The position numbers were made by a program, and so were the translations under genes. DNA of 64,000 nucleotides from Basidiobolus meristosporus CBS 931.73. Lineage: Eukaryota; Basidiobolomycota; Basidiobolomycetes; Basidiobolales; Basidiobolaceae. The notes beneath the pieces are model-generated. The model had not been told where the DNA came from. It searched no databases and saw nothing but the letters and a program-made list of their open reading frames with translations. Of the stretch, positions 59,603 through 64,000 are shown in pieces. The stretch is taken from positions 1 to 64,000 of the forward strand of contig MCFE01000078.1 in NCBI GenBank assembly GCA_002104905.1. Direction: 5' to 3'. Each line of letters opens with the position of its first letter. Position 1 is the first letter of the stretch.

Positions 59603-60782
59603 CCACGCTGGGCTAGGTTTTTTATTTAGCGAACAATATCCTAATGCAAGTCCAATTCTACATACATAAAATGGCATTTATAATAAAACCCTACCATCAT
59701 TCTCGTAGCTGATGTACTGTTGAGAGGGATGCACACCATATGCAAGTTTGCTGTCCAACTGCTCTCTACAGTCGCTGTGATGATGTGTCACGACACTGAA
59801 ACAAACCACAATGACCAATGCACAAACAAGATTCATTGTTTACAACTGATGGAGCAGAGACAGGTTATTTACATCGATGCAAAGCACGTGGTGTAAAATT
59901 CATTATGTATTGCCGAAGAATATTGCTGCCACTTGGATGAATAGCCAGATTTCTATTTATATCCCTGGAGCTTTTGAATAGGTATATTTATATGCATGTA
60001 GAGCAGTACCAATGGGATTGTGGGCCACTTTCAGATTAATGCTTAGAGGATCCTATCGTGACCAGAGCTGTTGGTACAGCTGTATAATCAGCGAGGAGCA
60101 CGAATGGGCATCCTCCCCAAACGCTCCTTATGAAACCACCATATGGACATGTGTTGTACGCAAATTTGATCAGCAGAAAATCTCGAGCAGCATAGAGATT
60201 GTCGATTTCTACTTTGGCGAGAACAACCATACCTGGCAATGCAAACCCGTGCAAATACCCGATATTATGCAACTAAGGCGTGGCGAAGATAGTCGAGGCT
60301 ACGGGTAGACCTGATCACCATTGAAATTTGTTTGCTAGAAATCGCTAAATAAAGTATTGAAGAACCAGAGCCCAGTGGAGCTGTGACCTAGATGTATTGG
60401 TGTAACCAAAGTGGGAGATACGGTACAAAACCTTCAAAAGTTGCTATCGATTGTGAAATTCCTGGAGGCTCCAACTGAGAGTAGTGAAATGAACTCACCC
60501 AACCATATTGCTTACAGAAAGTCCCGTAGCACCTTCTGATGTATGTATCAACATTCTCGTCAATGACCCATTAGTATAGCATCAGCGTAATACAGAGTGC
60601 TCTTACTTGATAAACTCCTCGAATACTCGCCGGTCATTGCAACCGGCTGAGCATAACATAAATCTAGGGACCACCTTCAATGGTACCCCAATTGATAATT
60701 CCCATGTTGTTTCAGAGATGATGTGGGTAACACCAAGACTTAATAAAGTTTCGTTCCGCTCTGTTGATATCAGCATTGGGTT
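59603..60782. other. Intergenic with one doubtful small frame
   Basis: A 98-codon ATG frame at 60012-60308 (+) (MGLWATFRLMLRGSYRDQSC...) has four cysteines and many Trp residues, and is preceded by a TATATTTATA-like stretch about 30 nt upstream. No family or signal peptide is clear, so it is not called as a gene. Confidence 0.4.
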
Positions 60783-60789
60783 TATAAAT
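60783..60789 (+). promoter_or_regulatory. TATA box of the sulfotransferase gene
   Basis: TATAAAT, 74 nt upstream of the ATG at 60857. Confidence 0.55.
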
Positions 60790-60856
60790 TGCCCGGATCG
60801 CTTCACTAGTAACCTCATCCAGCCTTCTACAACTATCATACTCCGTAGCATCCCAT

Positions 60857-61876
60857 ATGGCTATGGCGAACACTGGCGACGAGACTCACAATGCAGAACC
60901 TCATGATTTTATGAGCTTCGATGAGCAGAGTGGAGTTCCGTTGTTTACTCAATTGACTATCAATTTTATGAAGACCGGCCCATCCTACGAGACTGCTCTA
61001 GCGTATGTTCCTCGCGATAACGATGTTTTTGTTACTACTTACGCTAGATCAGGGACCACCATGATCTTACAAACGGTGTATCAAATGGTGACCGGAGGAG
61101 ACATGAATTTCAAAGAAATGAACGAAGTAGTTCCTTGGATTGAAGTGTGCTCAATGCTGGGGCAGAAGTTGAACGATGATTTTCCGAAGACAAACCCTCG
61201 CGTTTTCAAAACTCACCTATCGTTCGACGAGATTCCAAAGCGAGTTGGAGGGCAGCAGAAGTATATCTACATGTATCGCAACCCTGAGGATGTTGTAGTG
61301 TCCTATTTCCATTTCATCACCCCTATCCTTTACGCCGGCCGGGAGCCAGATTTCGAAGACACTTTCAATGGCTTCTTGTATCAGCCATCAGAAGATGAAA
61401 GCCCAAATTACTTCCGCAACGTTGCCTCCTGGTTGGAGCACCTGAATGATCCTAACGTATTGGTGCTCATATATGAAGATACACGCAAAGATCGTGAGCT
61501 GACTCTCAAACGGATTGCCAAATTCTTGTCCACATCTGAGCATGAATACCCAACAAATCCCCAAGATCCACTATTTGAGATGGTGATGGAGCGTTCGAGC
61601 TTCGAATACATGAAGAAACACGAGTCACATTTCGGTGATCGCATGATCCATGTGGATCTTAAGGGTATGCCAAAGGCATGGTACAATATGCCCCAGAAAA
61701 TCCGCACCGGAGCAGGATCCAATGATCACTATCTCAACGATAGCAAGCGTGAACAAATTCGGAAGGTGTGGGGGAAATGGGTAGGCTCAGCGTTGGGTCT
61801 GGGAGAGGAGGCCACCTATGAGGATGTGAACAATGTGGTTCGCAAAAGCTTCGCTGCCAAAGGGTTGGAATTCTAA
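60857..61876 (+). CDS. Cytosolic sulfotransferase (PAPS-dependent)
   Basis: Transfers sulfate from PAPS to a hydroxyl or amine of a small molecule. Single exon, 339 residues (a second ATG two codons later is equally good). The 5'-phosphosulfate loop is TYARSGTTMI (residues 61-70), corresponding to TYPKSGTTW of animal and plant enzymes. FKTHLSF has the catalytic His120. The 3'-phosphate-binding block is YIYMYRNPEDVVVSYFHF with Arg141 and Ser149. The C-terminal signature RKGxxGDW is altered: KIRTGAGSNDHYL at 281-293, where Lys is replaced by Thr and the GDW is lost. No signal peptide or membrane segment, so cytosolic. The acceptor is unknown. The altered P-loop and C-terminal motif suggest a divergent subfamily. 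Confidence 0.88.
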   Translation: MAMANTGDETHNAEPHDFMSFDEQSGVPLFTQLTINFMKTGPSYETALAYVPRDNDVFVTTYARSGTTMILQTVYQMVTGGDMNFKEMNEVVPWIEVCSMLGQKLNDDFPKTNPRVFKTHLSFDEIPKRVGGQQKYIYMYRNPEDVVVSYFHFITPILYAGREPDFEDTFNGFLYQPSEDESPNYFRNVASWLEHLNDPNVLVLIYEDTRKDRELTLKRIAKFLSTSEHEYPTNPQDPLFEMVMERSSFEYMKKHESHFGDRMIHVDLKGMPKAWYNMPQKIRTGAGSNDHYLNDSKREQIRKVWGKWVGSALGLGEEATYEDVNNVVRKSFAAKGLEF

Positions 61877-62563
61877 TATCCAGAAAACCATACACAACAT
61901 ACACAGGTTTCATATAAGCATCTACCTGGTGTCTGTCTAATAAATTCTCTTCAAACCCGAGACGGGTATTTTGCTGCTTGATCAATATGCGTATAGTTCC
62001 AACTCCATACTGGCTGCATTTTTCCGCCAACTGCCGAAGGTTGTACATTACTTATAATCCTACACCCATCTACTGTGCTGGGCAGTGTAACATGACGAAT
62101 GGAGCCTTATCACCACTTGCTTGATGTCATTTCTAGGCCTTAATAGTAGGGCTGGTTCTAAATTTGGACGCCAATGATAATTCTGGATATAATCATTCAT
62201 TTTCGTAAGTTGACGTGCTACGATCCATATTAATGGCGATGGCTCATACGTTTATTTATTCTTGGCGTATATTATTGACCTTACCCTGCCTTATCTAAAC
62301 AATCGTGGAGTCGAGGCTGGCCAATACGAAAGCCTGAAATGCTAATTTGTTTCTCAATATTTATTAGACAATATTAATAGCAGGTGTAACGATTAATTAT
62401 TGGACATTTAGTAGACAAGTTGGGTTGACATACCAATTTCGAGAGAGGATATCAAAGAAAGGAACAAGGAGTCGGATGAGATTAAGGAAAAATACAATAG
62501 AAAGAGTGGGAGGGATTGTGAAATGCCAAAGAAATAAAATATCTATGCTATTATATTATGGGA
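61877..62563. other. Intergenic between convergent genes
   Basis: 3' flanks of the sulfotransferase gene (+) and LCB2 (-). AT-rich; no feature recognised. Confidence 0.55.
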
Positions 62564-64000
62564 TTAAGCGTGATTACTGACTTTGAGAAGCATTCTATCG
62601 CCTATTTCATTGATTTGCTCTAAAGCCCAGTCCAAATCCTCCTTGGTATGTGCGGATGAGAGGCAGAAGCGAACTCGGCCGCTTACAATAGGTGTCGCGG
62701 GATAGGCTACGACCACAACAGCAATTCCACGCGCGAGACACTCACGAGAGAATGCTGGGATCTTAGCAGGGTTAAACAACATCAAAGGAACAACAGGTGA
62801 CTGTTCGTGACCATAAATGATGAATCCCATTTCTCTAAGTCTCTTGGCGAAGTAACGGCCGTTAAACGCAAGAGTATCCAATCGCTTTTTACCATCGTCG
62901 GATCCATCCTCACCCATAATGATGGTCATCGAGGTAATCACTTGCTGGAGAACTGGGACCGACATTGGCTCGGCATAAACAGAGGAATGGCAAGTAAGGC
63001 GAAGATGATCAATCAAATTCTTGTTGCCAGCAATGTAGCCTCCAGCAGCACCGAAGCTCTTGGTGAAAGTTCCCATCAAGATGTCAACCTCGGCAGGGTC
63101 AACTCCCCAGAAGTCACAAACACCTCTACCTTTAGGGCCCAAAGCACCAATAGAGTGAGCCTCGTCGACATAGAGGTAGAACTTGTACTTCTTCTTCAAT
63201 TCAATAATCTCGGGAAGGCGAACAATGTTGCCTTCCATACTGTATAGACCTTCCACGATAACCATGATCTTCTTCCATGGGCGGTGTGTACGTGGTTGAC
63301 CTTGAGAGATAGACTCACGGAGTACGTTCTCCAAGCTCTCCATACTGTTGTGCGTGAAAACGCGGATAGCAGCTCCGGATAATCTGGCACCGCTCACGAT
63401 AGAAGAATGATTGAGCTCATCAGAGATGATCAAGCACCCTTTAGAAAGAAGAGAAGGAAGTGTGGTAGAGTTGGTGGCAAATCCCATGCTAACGATAATA
63501 GCATCCTCCTTGCCAACAAAGCGGGCGACCAATGCTTCGGCTTCCTGATGGAGTTGAGTAGTTCCAGCCTCCATACGGCTACTGGCGAGTGAAATACCGT
63601 ACTTGCGAATGGACTCCTCAACTGCATCTGCGCAAGCACCTTCACTTTGAGCGAAACCCAGGTAATTGTAGGAGGACAGATTCAGAACACTACGTGTTTT
63701 GCCGGTGTATCTGAAGGTGGTATTGAAGTCGTGACTGACACGTTCAATGAGAGTTAGAGTGCGACCAGGAACACCAGTAATGGGGCGGTTGAAGCAATCA
63801 CTAATACGACGGTACAGGCGACGACGGTAGAAAGATTCAAAATCCGAGAGGACGGGAGCATAGCCATTCTGGAAAGTGAACGGAACATACTCGGCGCTCT
63901 TAAACCTCTTTCCGAAAAAGTCACGAATATGGCCAAACATGATAAGAACAATGTAGCCGAAGTATGTAGAAATCAAGATGAACAGTGGCACATTCTCAAG
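62564..64000 (-). CDS. LCB2: Serine palmitoyltransferase subunit Lcb2 (5'-partial at window end)
   Basis: Catalytic subunit of the first step of sphingolipid synthesis (serine + palmitoyl-CoA to 3-ketosphinganine); ER membrane. The frame is open through the window end: LENVPLFILISTYFG continues upstream of position 64000, so the N-terminal part is missing here. The visible part has one membrane segment (PLFILISTYFGYIVLIMFGH) and the PLP-enzyme core. Motifs, numbering from the Pro that follows the Val codon at 63991 (Pro = residue 2): NYLGFAQ, SRMEAGTTQLHQEAE, SDELNHSSIVSGAR, YVDEAHSIGALGPKGRG (274-290) with the PLP-binding Asp, and GTFTKSFGAAGGYIAG with Lys311 as the Schiff-base residue. This Lys motif marks Lcb2, since Lcb1 lacks it. 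No intron in the visible 1437 bp. Confidence 0.96.
   Translation of the reverse strand, partial: LENVPLFILISTYFGYIVLIMFGHIRDFFGKRFKSAEYVPFTFQNGYAPVLSDFESFYRRRLYRRISDCFNRPITGVPGRTLTLIERVSHDFNTTFRYTGKTRSVLNLSSYNYLGFAQSEGACADAVEESIRKYGISLASSRMEAGTTQLHQEAEALVARFVGKEDAIIVSMGFATNSTTLPSLLSKGCLIISDELNHSSIVSGARLSGAAIRVFTHNSMESLENVLRESISQGQPRTHRPWKKIMVIVEGLYSMEGNIVRLPEIIELKKKYKFYLYVDEAHSIGALGPKGRGVCDFWGVDPAEVDILMGTFTKSFGAAGGYIAGNKNLIDHLRLTCHSSVYAEPMSVPVLQQVITSMTIIMGEDGSDDGKKRLDTLAFNGRYFAKRLREMGFIIYGHEQSPVVPLMLFNPAKIPAFSRECLARGIAVVVVAYPATPIVSGRVRFCLSSAHTKEDLDWALEQINEIGDRMLLKVSNHA

Overview
The window is eukaryotic nuclear DNA, most likely from an early-diverging filamentous fungus. The evidence is short introns (about 53-95 nt) with GT...AG ends and fungal-type branch sites (TACTGAC, CTAAC, CTAAT), and typical fungal proteins: Rho1, serine palmitoyltransferase subunit Lcb2, RNase P subunit Pop1, Rad54, Tel2 and Imp2. 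A Basidiobolus-like or other Zoopagomycota/Mucoromycota genome is only a guess; nothing here fixes the genus. Genes occur in clusters separated by 1-5 kb of AT-rich sequence in which I can read no protein.

Layout: 1-1585 is the decayed 3' half of a Ty1/copia retrotransposon, followed by a diverged tandem repeat. 2887-4726 (-) is an F-box/leucine-rich-repeat protein. 9617-10024 (+) is a small GPI-anchored, Cys-rich secreted protein. 10753-13919 (-) is a phospholipase D with many introns. 15224-16822 (+) is a mitochondrial-type PP2C phosphatase. 17555-18338 (-) is a PRELI/MSF1 lipid-transfer protein in five small exons. 20166-21051 (+) is Rho1. 24035-26917 (+) is a trihelix/SANT DNA-binding domain apparently spliced to a glutamine-synthetase-like domain. 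28523-29723 (+) is an RluA-type pseudouridine synthase that converges on Imp2 (29924-30714, -). 31997-32212 (-) is a possible small gene. 36640-38443 (+) is a membrane-anchored pectate-lyase-fold protein. 38912-41056 (-) is an RSPRY1-like RING/SPRY protein. 41897-42843 (-) is a two-PAS protein. 43275-44180 (-) is a DEDDy 3'-5' exonuclease. 46091-46483 (+) is a truncated hemoglobin. 47361-50025 (+) is Rad54, convergent with Pop1 (50337-53398, -), which is divergent from Tel2 (54033-57704, +). 58295-59602 (+) is a secreted protein with YKDGYW repeats. 60857-61876 (+) is a cytosolic-type sulfotransferase. 62564 to the window end (-) is Lcb2, 5'-partial.

How the genes relate: there is no single pathway or cluster. 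Several genes share cellular themes. Imp2, the PRELI protein and the PP2C phosphatase act in mitochondria. Rad54 and Tel2 maintain the genome, and Pop1 processes RNA next to them. Lcb2, phospholipase D and the PRELI protein handle lipids. The GPI protein, the pectate-lyase-fold protein and the YKDGYW protein are secretory-pathway products.

Most notable: (1) the apparent fusion of a DNA-binding domain to a glutamine-synthetase-like domain with several altered metal-ligand positions; (2) two microexons, 9 nt in phospholipase D and 18 nt in PP2C, each carrying part of a conserved catalytic-domain motif; (3) the YKDGYW repeat protein. Exon boundaries were worked out by hand from splice signals and family alignment from memory; no search was run.
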